A stretch of 64,000 nucleotides of DNA, taken from Humulus lupulus. Lineage: Eukaryota > Streptophyta > Magnoliopsida > Rosales > Cannabaceae. Below, in pieces: positions 10,005 through 21,365 of the stretch (positions are counted from its first letter, which is position 1; every line of letters starts with the position of its first letter). Made by a program: the position numbers and the translations under genes. A model generated the notes under the pieces. The model was not told the DNA's origin. It worked only from the letters and a program-made list of their open reading frames with translations, and made no database searches. The DNA is taken from positions 32,208,107 through 32,272,106 of the forward strand of contig NC_084802.1 in assembly GCF_963169125.1 (NCBI RefSeq), in the 5' to 3' direction.

Positions 10005-13000
10005 TCACCTTTTATTCGAAATCTTTCTTCATTTTCTTTCTTCTGTGTTTTCAAATCTTCTTCTTTCTTTGAGAAAAGAAACCCAAAATCCTTCTGTTGC
10101 AACATCTCTTCAAAATCCAGTTGCTCAATTACTCAGGAGTCTTCCAGGAATTCTTCCTTGTGAAATCTACTTCTTCCATCGACGAACACACTGTAAGTCT
10201 TATTATTTCGAAGAAACTCTTTCTTTACTAATTTCTACGTTTTATTTACCATGCTCATCTATGCTTCGTTGTAGTTAATATTAGGGTGTTTTCTTCGATG
10301 TTTTTGGCACATAGGCTTCAACTTTAGGTTTACTAAGAATGTTTAGTATATCTCCTAAAACTATGACATTCACGAAACTGGGTATTTTATGGGTAGATTT
10401 GGGTAACTTATGGCAAACTTTAGGAAATACCCATTCAGGATTTAGAAGATGAAAGGTTAGGGTTCAAAAATCAGATTGCTTAGGGAACACGTTTCTTGGG
10501 TGGTTTTTCTCTAAACCGCCCCCCAAGGACAGGAGTGGCCGAATTTTTTGACACACGGATCCCTAAATGTTAGGGGTCTGTTGGGAAACTGAGGCGCGTA
10601 GCGTAGGGTAGTGCGTGGGATCACGCAACGGGCTGAGACTAACTCAACTCGTATATCATAGATACCATCCTCCCCCGTACACCCATGTCATAACCTTTAC
10701 AAAATCTTAGATTGCCAACTAAGTGACTTGTCATTCTTGTTCGTTAGGCGATCTAATGGCACCCAAGAAGAGCGTACCAAAGAATAGCATAGCCAAGAAG
10801 AATGCACTTGGCTCGTCTACCCAACAAACCAACAAGGGAAAAGAGATCGCCTTCGAATCTCCTCTTCCTCACTTTGGCCCTGTGGTGGAGAGGGAGATCG
10901 TGATTGACCCCAACGCATTCTTCGAGGTAGAGATGATCGTCTCCAAGATCACAACCCAAGGAAGGGTCAATAAAATAATGCTAAGCCACAATATAGAGGT
11001 CGAGTCCGGGGTCCTCATTGCTCGACCTCCGTCAAAGGGGAACGGAGCTGCGCGCCCCCCCCCCCCCCCCCCGCAGGACGACTTCGCGACCTGGAGTGAC
11101 GAGCACTTGAAGGCGGGGGCCTTCCTTCCCCTAGATCAATATTTTGCTGACTTCCTCAACTACGTGAAGTTGGCACCGTTTCAGCTCCCCCCAAATTCAT
11201 ACCGACTTCTGGCGGGGCTGAAGTACCACTTTTTAAAGCACACGTGGGAGGTCCCCACCTCGGCAAATTTCCTCTATTTCTTCCGCCTTAAGGTCAACCC
11301 AGAGCAAAGAGGGCAAGGTGACAGATTCTACTACCTCACCAAATTCCTGAACTCAGCCTCGGTCATCGAGCTCCCCAGCCACCCCAACGACTACAAAGAT
11401 CAATTCTTTCTGTCGAATGGGTTTCGCAACTGTGAGGATCGATACTTCAATTGTCCTCGTAAGTCTTCTTTCTTTTCTCAGCTCGTGAAGTCATTCTTTA
11501 TTGTTTAATAAACATACTCCTTGTGTTTATACTAATTGAGTTTACCATTTTTTGTACAGCCATATTCGCGAGGACGGAGAAGTCTGCGACCCTCTGGGGT
11601 CAGTATGACACATTGTCCGGGCTCCTGCCCTGCGAGAAGGATTATTGCCAGCTCGTGAATGACATCACGATGCTGGCGTGCCAATTGATCGGCGAACGCC
11701 AAACTTTGGCCTTAAGAAGGACACGGGCTAACCTTCCGGCAGTCCACGAGCTCCTGCCTCCCTAAGAAGGAGACCCTGAGGCCGCTGAAGGCGAGGAACA
11801 AGAAGAAGATGAAGTGCCTCTTGTGCGAAAGAGGTGAGCTCCCGAGGCTGCTCGGGGTCCTGGCCTAGAACGAGCTGCATCAGGGGCAGCAGCCGGCCCC
11901 TCCGGCCAAGGTAACCCATACCCTTATAGGGAATTAGATAGGGTTGTTGCCGACTTTAGGCTAGTTAGATTTAACCCAAACCAGCTCGTCCATCGCCACC
12001 CTAATAATCCAGATCGTAACATAACCCTGCTCCAGTGCGTGGACCATTTAGTGTTGCACCATGATATGGGTTACCCTAAGGGCACTGTTGTTGTAGATAA
12101 TACCTTCACCTTTAGGAACGCCATTTTTTAGGAGTATGGGACCAATCTCAAGTCGAGGCCTTCTTTGCTCCAGGCCACCTTTGCCCCTGGATTTAGGTAA
12201 TATGTAGACGACTCTAGCCCTGATGTAGAGCCTGAGTCCGAACCTCCTATAATCTAGGAAATTTTATACTTAGATTCCCCTTCTCCTCCAGTAGTCCCCA
12301 GGGCGGAGGTCGTGATAATAGACTCCTCCCCCAGCCCGGAGGGTAGGACCTTTATTTATTTCTTTTGTGTGAGTTTCCAACTTTACTTATGAATTAACTC
12401 CCTTCTTATTCTTTTCAGGCGAAGAGATGGAACAACCAAGAGCTCCTCCGCACAGCTTTCCAGGGGGGAAATCCAGCTCGGGTCCTGTCATAAAGAAACC
12501 CTGGTTTACAAAGAAGATGCCTCCTATGGCAGAAAACACCTCTAAATCCCCTACTAAGGGGAAATGTACGAGCTCAGCAACTCTGACTTCCACCATGATG
12601 GAGAAAAGGATTCCCCCTCCTCCCCCTCCTCCTTGGTTTGCCTCTGCATGGGATCAAGTTATACAAGCTAATCCCCAGCTCCTCTTATCCCCATTGCTAC
12701 TATGCGCATCCCAGTCAATCCTCAGGATCTATAGAAGATCCACGATACCTTTCGAGGGATCCTTTACGAGACAACGAACCACATGGTGGAGCACGTCTAT
12801 AAAGCCAACCTGAGGGATCTGAGGATGATAGAGGAATGGAGCTTGGAGAACATCCAGGAGTCAGCTTGGGGATGACCCTCACAGTAAGATATTGTCCCTT
12901 AGTGAATTTCTTCTTTTCAATTTGCCCAAGTATGCATCTAACTTGTCTCTTTATTTTGCAGTCGGCCCTGGCTCAGCACCGCAGTATAGCCCGAGCTAGG

Positions 13001-13471
13001 GCTAGGAATGATGAACTCCAGGCTGAGCTCCAAGCCACCAAGACCGCCCTGACCACTGCTCAAGAAGGCAAGCAAACTGGCGAAGCTGTCTTTGCAACTA
13101 TTCAAAAAGGCGAGCACGATGCCAAGGCTGCCCTTGCATCGTCTCAAGAAAGCGAGCAGGCCGCAAAGGTTGCCTTGGCTGCTCTTTAGGTTGAGGTTGC
13201 TGAGGCTAAAGCAAAGCAGCTAGAGGCTGAGGCTGCGGTTGAGGAAGAGAAAGCAGCCTCACTGTCCGCCATGGAAGACATGTTGTATCATTGTTGGCCA
13301 TTTAACCAGGATGGAAACTTCTCTTTCATGGCTCCCGAGCTGTGGGATCCATACCTCGAGAAATTCAAAGCCCGGATCTTGCAAGAGCTGTCAAAAATAG
13401 GGGATGCTTCCACTGCGGGTGAGCAGGAGATTGAGGAGGCCACGTCCTCAAAATGCCCTGGAGGGGCTTGA
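10005..13471 (+). pseudogene. Antisense gene of element B (putative gypsy-type transposon protein, five exons)
   Basis: A spliced gene opposite to pol. The leader exon ends at a donor (10193); the coding start is ATG at 10756 (MAPKKSVPKN). Exons: 10748-11458, 11560-12342, 12419-12883 and 12962-13471, all with GT-AG junctions. Exon 2 encodes a basic N-terminus, a Pro run, then a globular part (LDQYFADFLNYVKLAPFQL, NSYRLLAGLKYHFLKH) resembling the plant family labelled putative gypsy-type transposon (Transposase_28). The last exon is a long Ala/Glu/Lys coiled coil ending in MEDMLYHCWPFNQDGNFSF. Stops (after LLPP at 11765, near 11838, 12129 and 13189) and a frameshift in exon 4 show decay. Tat elements are known to carry antisense ORFs; their role is unknown. 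Confidence 0.75.
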
Positions 13472-13739
13472 CGAAGCCTTCTCTTTCTTTTCTTTTTTTA
13501 TGTATGTTTGTAAACAATTTCCCTTGGGCTAGTTCGAGGTCTTTGTCCTCGGGACAACTTGAATTTTAATTCATATATCTAACTTTTAATCTAGTTGCCT
13601 TTTCCTTGATTATCTGTCATGTTTATGCTTTCTTATACTTGCACATTCGATATTTTAGGAATCGATCATTAGATCGGGATAGATATTTTAATTTTGGTTA
13701 TTTCCAAATTTGATGTGTTGATTTATATCGTACTTGTTA
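13472..13739. other. 3' flank of the antisense gene of B
   Basis: T-rich after the stop at 13471 (TTCTCTTTCTTTTCTTTTTTT), compatible with a transcript 3' end. No ORF seen. Confidence 0.4.
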
Positions 13740-14060
13740 TGTGTCAGGCCTTGGACTCGGTTATATCCAGGGTTTTAAATATTTCAAACTTAGTTCGCGT
13801 TAGGTTTATTGACATCTTGAGCTTCTAGGAAAGCCATCGAATATTCAATTTTGCTAACTTCTAAGATTTGTATCTGGTTGTATCCAGGATTTTAAGTAAT
13901 TTGAGCTTAGTTTGTGCTAGGTTTATTGACACCTCGTGCTCTTAAAAAACCGTCGGATAATCAATTTTCCAAGCTTCTAAGTTTCCGACCTGGTTATATC
14001 CAGGATATTTTTGTACCTGGTTGTATCCAGGATTTTAAATTTTAAATAGCTTATCCTCAA
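13740..14060. repeat. Diverged repeat array with CCTGG-TATA-CCAGG palindromes, element B
   Basis: Two and a half units of about 120 bp, each with GGTTATATCCAGG or GGTTGTATCCAGG (near 13757, 13875, 13990 and 14019) and the phrase TAGGTTTATTGACA. It lies between the ends of the antisense gene and pol, the same place as the array at 3370-3610 in element A. Confidence 0.7.
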
Positions 14061-14233
14061 TCTACAACCTTGCTCTGATTCACCTCGGGTTATATGCCCC
14101 CAAGTAACCAGAATGTGAAGACTTTCTTGGTTGCTTTTACAAATATAAATACACGAACTAATTTATAAATAACCTTATAAAGGAAAAATATTTAAAACCA
14201 TATGAACAGGAAAAATTATATAACAATCCCTCA

Positions 14234-15325
14234 TTATTTAATTAAATGGCTTTTATAACTAGGCCTTACATAGATGGTTGGTAATACTATTGATAATAAT
14301 TCTTTAAGTGCATCGCATTCCAGGTCCCGTGGGACTGTTTCTCCACTAAGCCACTTGAAAGTTCCCTCACGCAAAATTTCCACGATCTGATAGGGTCCTT
14401 TCCAGTTCGAACCTAAAGCGTCGTCTTTAGAGCCCTTGCTCGCCAAAAAGACCCTTTGGAGAACTAGATCGCCCAAACCAAAATTACGTCTTTTGACCTT
14501 GGAATTAAAATAACGAGTGATTTTCTGTTGGTAATGTGCGAGCTGTAGTTGTGAATCCTCTCGATTCTCATCAATCAGGTCGAGAGACACATTAAGTAAC
14601 TCATCATTCTACTCCTGGTTGAATGTTTGTAGCCTGTGCGTGGCTACCTTTGCTTCAACGGGAAGGATGACCTCACTTCAGAAAGTCAAGGAGAAGGGAG
14701 TGTGTCCTGTGGAGATCTTGTGGGAAGTTTGGTATACCCAGAGTACCTGCAGGAGCTGCTCAGGCCAGACTCCTTTGGCCTCATCTAACCTTTTCTTAAG
14801 ACTCGCCTTTAGGGTCTTATTCACAGCCTCGACCTGCCCATTGGCCTGTGGATATGCAACCGAAGAAAAACTTTTAATTACGACGTGCCTTTCACAGAAA
14901 TCAGTGAAGAGATCGTTGTCAAACTGGGTTCCATTATCTGACACGATCTTTTTAGGAAGCCCAAACCAGTACACAATGTTTTTAACCACAAAGTCGAGGA
15001 ATCTCTTTGAAGTGATGGTTGCCAAAGGCTCGGCCTCTTCCCACTTCATGAAATAGTCAATGGCCACCACTACATAATGAACTCCTCCCTTTCCTATAGG
15101 TAAAGATCCTATTAAATCAATTCCCCATACTACAAATGGCCATGGGGATGAGATCATCGTCAGCTCGACTAGAGCAGCTCGGGTGACTATGGCAAAGCGC
15201 TGGCATTTGTCACATTTCTGAACATGGGAGATGGAATCTTTTGTTACAGTGGGCCAAAAATAACCATGCCTTAATATTTTCAAGGCTAGGTTTTGCCCCC
15301 CCCCCCCCCCGCATGATCTCCACAA
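14234..15325 (-). pseudogene. Integrase of element B
   Basis: On the minus strand: zinc-binding part with CDKCQRF (about 15220), core with LIGSLPIGKGGVHYVVVAID (first Asp), FGLPKKIVSDNGTQFD (second Asp, near 14935) and the catalytic Glu region PQANGQVEAVNKTLKASLKK, then WVYQTSHKISTGHTPFS. The C-terminal part (14590-14234) contains FGLGDLVLQRVF and WKGPYQIVEILREGTFK. A run of about 14 C at 15297-15310 expands a Gly-coding G run in the zinc finger and breaks the frame. The core is otherwise nearly uninterrupted. Compare element A, which shares most of this sequence. Confidence 0.88.
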
Positions 15326-15364
15326 AAGCCTTCATGCACCTCTTGCAGAATGGTTTTAGCCGCC

Positions 15365-15751
15365 TCAGGTAGAACACACCGTAGAAGAGGTAGTGAATGA
15401 CCACATCCATATAACGTTCCATCTATTATCACATATCTTGGCACCACACGCTTGATATTCCCTCAACACTTGATTGACCATGAGCTGGGAATCGCTATAA
15501 CATTGGACGACCCTTGCTTTCAATTCCTTTCCCACTCTAAGCCCAGCCAACAAAGCCTCATACTCGGCTTCGTTGTTTGATGCTTCGAATCTGAATCTCA
15601 GCGTTGTATGGAATCGATGCCCCTCTGGAGAGATCAATATGATCCCAGCTCCGGATCCATTCTCGTTAGATGAGCCGTCTACGAATATTCTCCACAACTC
15701 CTGCACCGGCTCCTTCAAAAGCTCATCTTGAAATCCAGTGCATTCAGCCAC
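15365..15751 (-). pseudogene. Archaeal-type RNase H of element B
   Basis: The domain is well preserved: LWRIFVDGSSNENGSGAG (first Asp), FEASNNEAEYEALLAGLRVG (Glu) and QCYSDSQLMVNQVL (Asp). After REYQA the text jumps to the pre-integrase linker; about 200 bases present in element A (roughly 320-600) are missing, so the end of the domain is deleted. Its position between RT-RNase H and integrase is characteristic of Tat elements. Confidence 0.85.
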
Positions 15752-15759
15752 AAAATCAG

Positions 15760-16129
15760 CAAGAGCCTAGCTTTTGATCGAGGTCTATGGTGTGTGCAGT
15801 ATCTCAAACTGGCTGAGTTCTACTGCCCATTTTAAAAGACGTCCCGACGCTTTAGGTTTTTGCAATACCTACCTTAGAGGTTGGTCGGTCATGACGTGGA
15901 TTGAATGGGACTGGAAGTATGGTCTAAGCTTCCTGGAAGCTAATATTAAGAAGAATGATATCTTTTCTATCAGTGGATACCATGATTCAGCCCCAAGAAG
16001 TCTCTTGCTTATATAGTACACTAGTTTTTTAGCACGGTCTCCTTCCCGAACTAACACGGCACTGGCTGCATTTTCTGTCACGGCCAAATATAGGAACAGG
16101 GGCTCTCCAGATATAGGCTTAGACAATAT
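15760..16129 (-). pseudogene. RT-linked RNase H of element B
   Basis: The minus-strand frame reads ILSKPISGEPLFLYLAVTEN, then SAVLVREGDRAKKLVYYISK and LRPYFQSHSIHVMTDQPLR. This is the RNase H-like domain that follows gypsy reverse transcriptase. The opposite part of the same coding region is at 26424 and beyond; element C is inserted exactly between the codons for LAEP and ILSK. Downstream the frame has stops near 15770. Confidence 0.85.
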
Positions 16130-16134
16130 TGGGG
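16130..16134. repeat. Target-site duplication of element C, left copy
   Basis: TGGGG here and TAGGG at 26419-26423 differ by one base. The unoccupied target can be inferred from the RNase H reading across the two sides. Confidence 0.8.
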
Positions 16135-16742
16135 TGTTGACCAACGATTTGGCCAATGACACAGAGTTAAATATTCGACAGAAGATAAAACGACAATTAA
16201 TAATATAATCCAATGGAAAAGAAGAAAACACCAAGAATTTATAGTGGTTCGGCCCCAAAGAATGGTAATGACCTACATCCACTTAGTGCTATTATTGATA
16301 TTGAATCTCAAAGCCGTGATCAAAGAACTAATGTTCTTGAGTTTCACAAACCTTAGAAGAAATACAATGAAACGATGGATAATTGCATTATAGCTCTCTT
16401 TCTCTCTCTATCTTAGCAAAAAGATTCAGGCCAAAAGTCCCTCCCTTGAGCTATTTCATGTATATTTATAAGCTCAAGGAGGGTTACATGGGCCAATGGA
16501 TCGTATCTTTCCTTAATAACCACGTATCAAGGAAATAATGAGGAAATATTCAATGCAATTATTATAAGATTAAAACTTAGAAGGAAACAAATCAAATTAT
16601 ACGACCAGCCTGGTTGTATCTAAAAGTTAAGCCTGACGAAGTGATGTGCTTCTGGTCAATAGTCGAACAGCACTTCTGCCACGTGTCAACCACGTGTGAG
16701 AAATTCCTGCCACATCATCAGCAGCCATTTTTTGGGTAAACA
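16135..16742 (-). repeat. 3' LTR of element C
   Basis: 608 bp, the same length as the 5' copy. The opening 80 bases differ at about ten sites, the rest less. The phrase GCTCAAGGAGGG with its complement TTGAGC at 16453-16488 forms a hairpin around TATTTATA. Confidence 0.92.
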
Positions 16743-16756
16743 TTTTCCCCCCAAGT
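16743..16756 (-). other. Polypurine tract of element C
   Basis: The minus strand reads ACTTGGGGGGAAAA next to the 3' LTR, identical to the tract of element B. Confidence 0.85.
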
Positions 16757-17054
16757 TTATTTATTGCGACCAACAATAAGTAAACTTCGGAAACTGACCC
16801 TTCGAATACCCCACGAAATCTGTCAGTACCGCCTATGCTTTCTAGAAAAAAGTGATCAATCATGTCCAATCAAGTCTTTTCAGTTTCCCAATAACTTGTC
16901 TGATGGCTATTACACTTCCCCACGTTCGAGATATGGCCGCACTTTCCTGACTGACACCACTTATATCTCGAACGTGGGAAGTACCATCTGTAGTACTTTC
17001 TGACCACTGACATGGTCGCGAACAACTTGGCCTTCACACAAGGAGGAAAAGTCT

Positions 17055-18846
17055 TTGTACCACTGGTCATTTATCTTTCTTCAATTTTTTGTAGCATTTC
17101 CCTTAGAAATTAAGTGCGTTTCAAGCCCATGGTTGCGACCAGAGCCTACTCCGGACATGGAGATCCGATTAGCCCTCCTGGCCAGCATGACCGATATAGA
17201 GAAAAGTGTCAAAGAGCTGGTCACAGAGGCCAATCTGAAACTGGTCGGCCTTTTGGCTTCTTACCAAGATGTGAGGGAGTCAACAACGGGGAGTGCCACT
17301 GGTGGAGAGGTTCCCGAGCAGCACCCAGATGTACCACAACCCCCTCCGAGGAGGGCAACTGGAGTGACAATCAGGGAACCCTCCAGCACCCCGCGGGCTG
17401 CTGCTCCCTCCGCCCCAACGGGAAAGGGAAAAAAGAAAGCCACCGAACCTCTCGAGTCCCTCGATGAAAATTCGGATGAGAACGATACTGATCTCTCGCT
17501 CTTAGATAGTTTACCAATTCCCTGTCATTTATTTAACGGGGATGACAACTTTAAGTACACTCCCAATTTAGATTCAGACTTCTTCATGCCAGAGAGTGAG
17601 TGTAACACTAGTAGAGTATATAATGTAGCGACCATTAATGATAGCTCGGGTATTTTACTTACAATTTTCTTTGTTTCTTTTCTTGACATAACATACTCAA
17701 TCGTTTATACTATCTCACGGTTCGTGTATTTGCTTGTCTTATAGACATGGACTCTGAGAATGTGTTCGGCATATACAGTGCCCCCGATGCTCCTGAAGCT
17801 CCCCTGAGCAAGAAGAAAATGAGCAAACGGCATCCCGGGGAAAGCAGTAAAGCACCTTCGGCCAAGAAAACCCGTACTGCAAGCCCTCCGGCAAATGGAC
17901 CTTCAACAAACATAACACCACCTCCTTCTCCTCTCGAGCAGCAAACTCCTCATGCTCCTGTGGGTCGACACCTTCTCCATCGGCTCTAACCAACCAGACT
18001 CAGCAAGCTGCTCCTGCTTCCATAGGTGGCGACATATCGAGTCGCGCCTTAAGAACAGTCAAAGACAAGGTGGCCAAAATTTTGAAGCACGAACGCTGCC
18101 GAGAGGCGATGGCTGTGATGGAGATGATGGACGTTGACCAGATCTTAACCCGCGCATTAAATGAGTTTGCCAGTGTAAGTTATCTTTTTCCATGGAGACA
18201 ACCCTTTTATACTCTACAGTCAGTTTAACTTTCGCACTGATCGCAGGCAATGCTGACCCTTACTGCCGGCCGGCTCCGCTCGGGTGCTATCACCGAGCAG
18301 TCTAGAGCTTTGAAGCAACGGCACATTGAAGAACTCAAAGCTGCCAAAGCAAAATACGCTGAACAGCTTGATACAGTGCTTGAGGAGAATAACAAACTGG
18401 CTGAGGAGTTACGGGAGAAGCAAACTGCTTTGGATAAGGCCGTCGAGCAAAGGGACAACTTCAAGGAGTCTAACTGTGTCAACTACCACGTGGCTAAAAA
18501 GCTCGAGGAGGACTTGACCGCGAGTAGACAGGAGACCGCAACATTGGAGGCCCAGATCGAGAAGCTTGAAGAAGCTAACGCCAGCAATTTGGAAAGGTAC
18601 AAGAACACCACGGTTAAGTGTTTCTATGACTTCTGGAAACACAACCAAGAGGCTGATTTCAGCTATCTTCCCGAGCGCGCAAGGCATGCTAAGATAGCTC
18701 GCTGCGTTGCTTGATTGGCGAAAGAAGAGAGAGCAAGGGTACCTGCCTCGCCCGAAATCTCCTTGGCCACTGGCGTGGAGGGGGCGGACAATGAAGCTAC
18801 AACTGTCGTCGACCAAGGCACCCCTCAAGATCCTCTAGCCTCATAG
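17055..18846 (+). pseudogene. Antisense gene of element C (coiled-coil protein, three exons seen)
   Basis: It is opposite to pol, between the purine tract and integrase. Exons with GT-AG junctions: about 17095-17595, 17745-18174 and 18247-18846. The first encodes a Pro/Ala-rich acidic region (MEIRLALLASMTDIEK onward). The second starts MDSENVFGIYSAPDAPE and has a basic, Ser/Pro-rich part; a one-base shift near 17965 breaks it, after which the text continues ALRTVKDKVAKILKHERC. The third is a coiled coil (ALKQRHIEELKAAKAKYAEQ, LEENNKLAEEL) ending CFYDFWKHNQEADFSYLPE, the counterpart of the B motif MLYHCWPFNQDGNFSF. A TGA at 18712-18714 is followed by more readable sequence to 18846. No clear TATA box was found upstream. 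Function unknown. Confidence 0.7.
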
Positions 18847-18849
18847 TAT

Positions 18850-19540
18850 GATATTTTTCTTTCTCTTTAATCTTTCAAGTACATGGCCTACGGGTCGTGA
18901 TGTAAAGACACTTATTTTCTAGTTGAATATTTATTGTTGCACGGGCAGCTTTTACTTTTAATTGAACAATTACATCCGAGCAGCGACTGCTCGCGGTGTA
19001 AAAGGATCCATTTTGATATTATAATATATTTGCATCTTATTATAACATCTGTTCGCATGACCGAACTTAGCGTAGTACTTTGGTTTGATTTAACAAAATA
19101 CAAAATTTTGAAAAATACTCTAAGTACCCTAGCATGCTTTCACTTATTTTGCTCATGTGTTTACATACCTTTCGATATGTTTTGCTTACTAGTTACCTTA
19201 TGTGCCCCCCAAGTGATCGAGGAGCTTTAGGTCCTTGGTCACTTTCCTTGACCAAAACCTGTTCAAGCAATACTGCTCAGAGCAAAATAATTAAAATTGT
19301 AATACAGCAAAAAAATACACGTAATGAGCAAATACTTCTATAAAATACAATAATTGGCAAGAATGACTAATTGGGCATAGTCCCTTATATTTCTCGTAAT
19401 AAATGGACAAAACATGTCTGTACGAGTGATCAAAAAGATCTTACACTTATAAGCGATTAGTCACATAAAATGACCAACCCTTTTTCATAACTTGTAAAAA
19501 GTAAAATTAATACAAGCCAATCCTTTAAGAAGGATTGTTC
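18850..19540. other. Spacer between antisense gene and pol of element C
   Basis: AT-rich, with no ORF of interest. It lacks the palindrome array seen at this place in A and B. Confidence 0.5.
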
Positions 19541-20650
19541 ATTGATAGTACTTGCGCAGATGTTCTCCATTCCAATAGCGAGGAATGAGATCTCCATTTA
19601 AGCGAGCAAGTTTGTAGGTGCCTTGATGGAGGACTTCTTCAATATGGTAAGGCATTTCCCAATTAGGTCCGAGTACGCCAGCGGCTTGGTTGCGGGTGTT
19701 TAGGAAAACTCTTCAAAGTAATAGATCTCCAACATTGAATTTCCTTTCTCGTACTTTAGAATTGAAATATCGGGAGATTTTTTGCTGGTACGTAGCTACT
19801 CGAAGTTGGGCTTGCTCACGCATCTCATCGACCAAGTCTAGGGATTCCATCAGTAGTTGGCTACTCGAGCCTTGATCGTACGTTATTCTGCGGTGCAAAG
19901 GCGGATCTAACTCAACAGGCAACATAGCCTCATACCCATAAGCTAAAGAGAATGGAGTATGGCCTATTGCTATTTGGTGGGAAGTTCTGTACGACCAAAG
20001 GACTTCAGGCAATTGCTCTGGCCATGCCCCCTTAGCTTCTTCCAGTCTTTTCTTCAGAGTATCCTTTAGCGTTTTTTTGACTGCTTCAACTTGGCCATTT
20101 TCTTGGTGATGAGCGACTGAAGAAAAGCTCTTGATAATGCCATGCCGGTCGCAAAAATCCGTGAATAAATCACTATCAAATTGAGTGCCGTTATTCTAGA
20201 CGATTTTCCTTAGCAGTCCATAGCGACAAACGATGTTTTTTATCATGAAATCCAGCACCTTCTTGGTTGTTATGGTTGCGAGCGGCTTGGCTTCAGCCCA
20301 TTTAGTGAAGTAGTTGACAGCAACCACAGCATACTTGATGCCGCCCTTTCCTGTGGGCAAAGATCTGATTAGATCTATGCCCCAAACTGCAAACGGCCAC
20401 AGACTTTGCATCTGTTTAAGCTCACTAGGGGCTGCTCGTGGGATTTTGGAGAACCTCTGGCACTTGTCGCACCTCCGTACAAACTCCATCGAGTCTTCAT
20501 TCATTGTTGGCTAGAAGTACCCTTTCCTCAGGATCTTTTTTGACAAGCTTTGCCCCCGAGTGTGGTCTCCGCAGAAGCCTTCGTGTACCTCTTTCATCAA
20601 TTCTTTGGCTTTCTCTTTTGAAATACATCTGAGGAGTGGCATTGAGTATC
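19541..20650 (-). pseudogene. Integrase of element C
   Basis: Minus strand: zinc finger (HEGFCGDH, CDKCQRFSKI near 20460), core with LIRSLPTGKGGIKYAVVAVN (the first Asp after VAV is Asn here), NNGTQFDSDLF (second Asp), and SVAHHQENGQVEAVKK with the Glu. The C-terminal part is well preserved: MPEVLWSYRTSHQIAIGHTP (20012) and VRERKFNVGDLLL (19715), ending HLRKYYQ plus stop at about 19543. An internal stop precedes NNGTQ at 20196. DYF to NYF would remove the first catalytic acid, so the integrase is likely dead even apart from the stop. Confidence 0.88.
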
Positions 20651-20654
20651 CCCT

Positions 20655-21365
20655 TCGCTACAAGATTCCATCAACCAGGATATACCTAGCAGCTTGCCGC
20701 TGAAGGGACCTAGCTTTGTTTCTGTCTGTTGGTAACACGCCTTGCGTCAGATACTCTATATATGGTACCATCCATGTATCCACCATCTGGATTACCATAG
20801 TGGTCTCCTCTGCTCGGATGCTGGGCATAGAGAGCCACTCAACTGGTACTATATTCAAAGTATCAGCATCCTTTGCACATGCTAACTTGGCCAAACCATC
20901 AGCATTGGAATTCTGGTCGCGAGATACTTGCTGGAGGGTGTATTTGTTGAACTGAGCCAATAGATCTTTTGTTTTGTTTAAATAGGCAACCATCATAAAA
21001 CCTCACACCTGGTATTCTCCCATGACTTGATTCACCACCAGCTGAGAATCACTGTAGATGTCGAACACCTTTATATTCATGTCCCTGGATAACCGCAACC
21101 TAGCGAGTAATGCTTCATAATCGGCTTCGTTGTTAGAAGCAGTGAAATCAAACCTGATTGTGCAGTGAAATTGATGCCCTTCCGGCGTTATCAATATCAC
21201 TCCTGCTCAGGCGTGGAACTCGTTAGAAGAACCATCTGTAAATAATTTCCATGAGGGAGCTTGGTTTTGAGACTCAAACTCATTAGGCTCTTCAGTCTGC
21301 AAGCTATCTGTAAGTTCAGTGAATTCTGCAATAAAGTCAGCCAGGGCTTGCCCTTTTATCGCTGC
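20655..21365 (-). pseudogene. Archaeal-type RNase H and linker of element C
   Basis: It reads WKLFTDGSSNEFHA (first Asp), then ILITPEGHQFHCTIRFDFTA, SNNEADYEALLARLRLS (Glu) and FDIYSDSQLVVNQVMGEYQV (Asp). The linker at 20996-20658 contains QVSRDQNSNADGLAKLA, the typical final part with the last catalytic Asp. Single stops lie near 21208 and 21001. The domain is otherwise complete, unlike that of element B. Confidence 0.85.
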
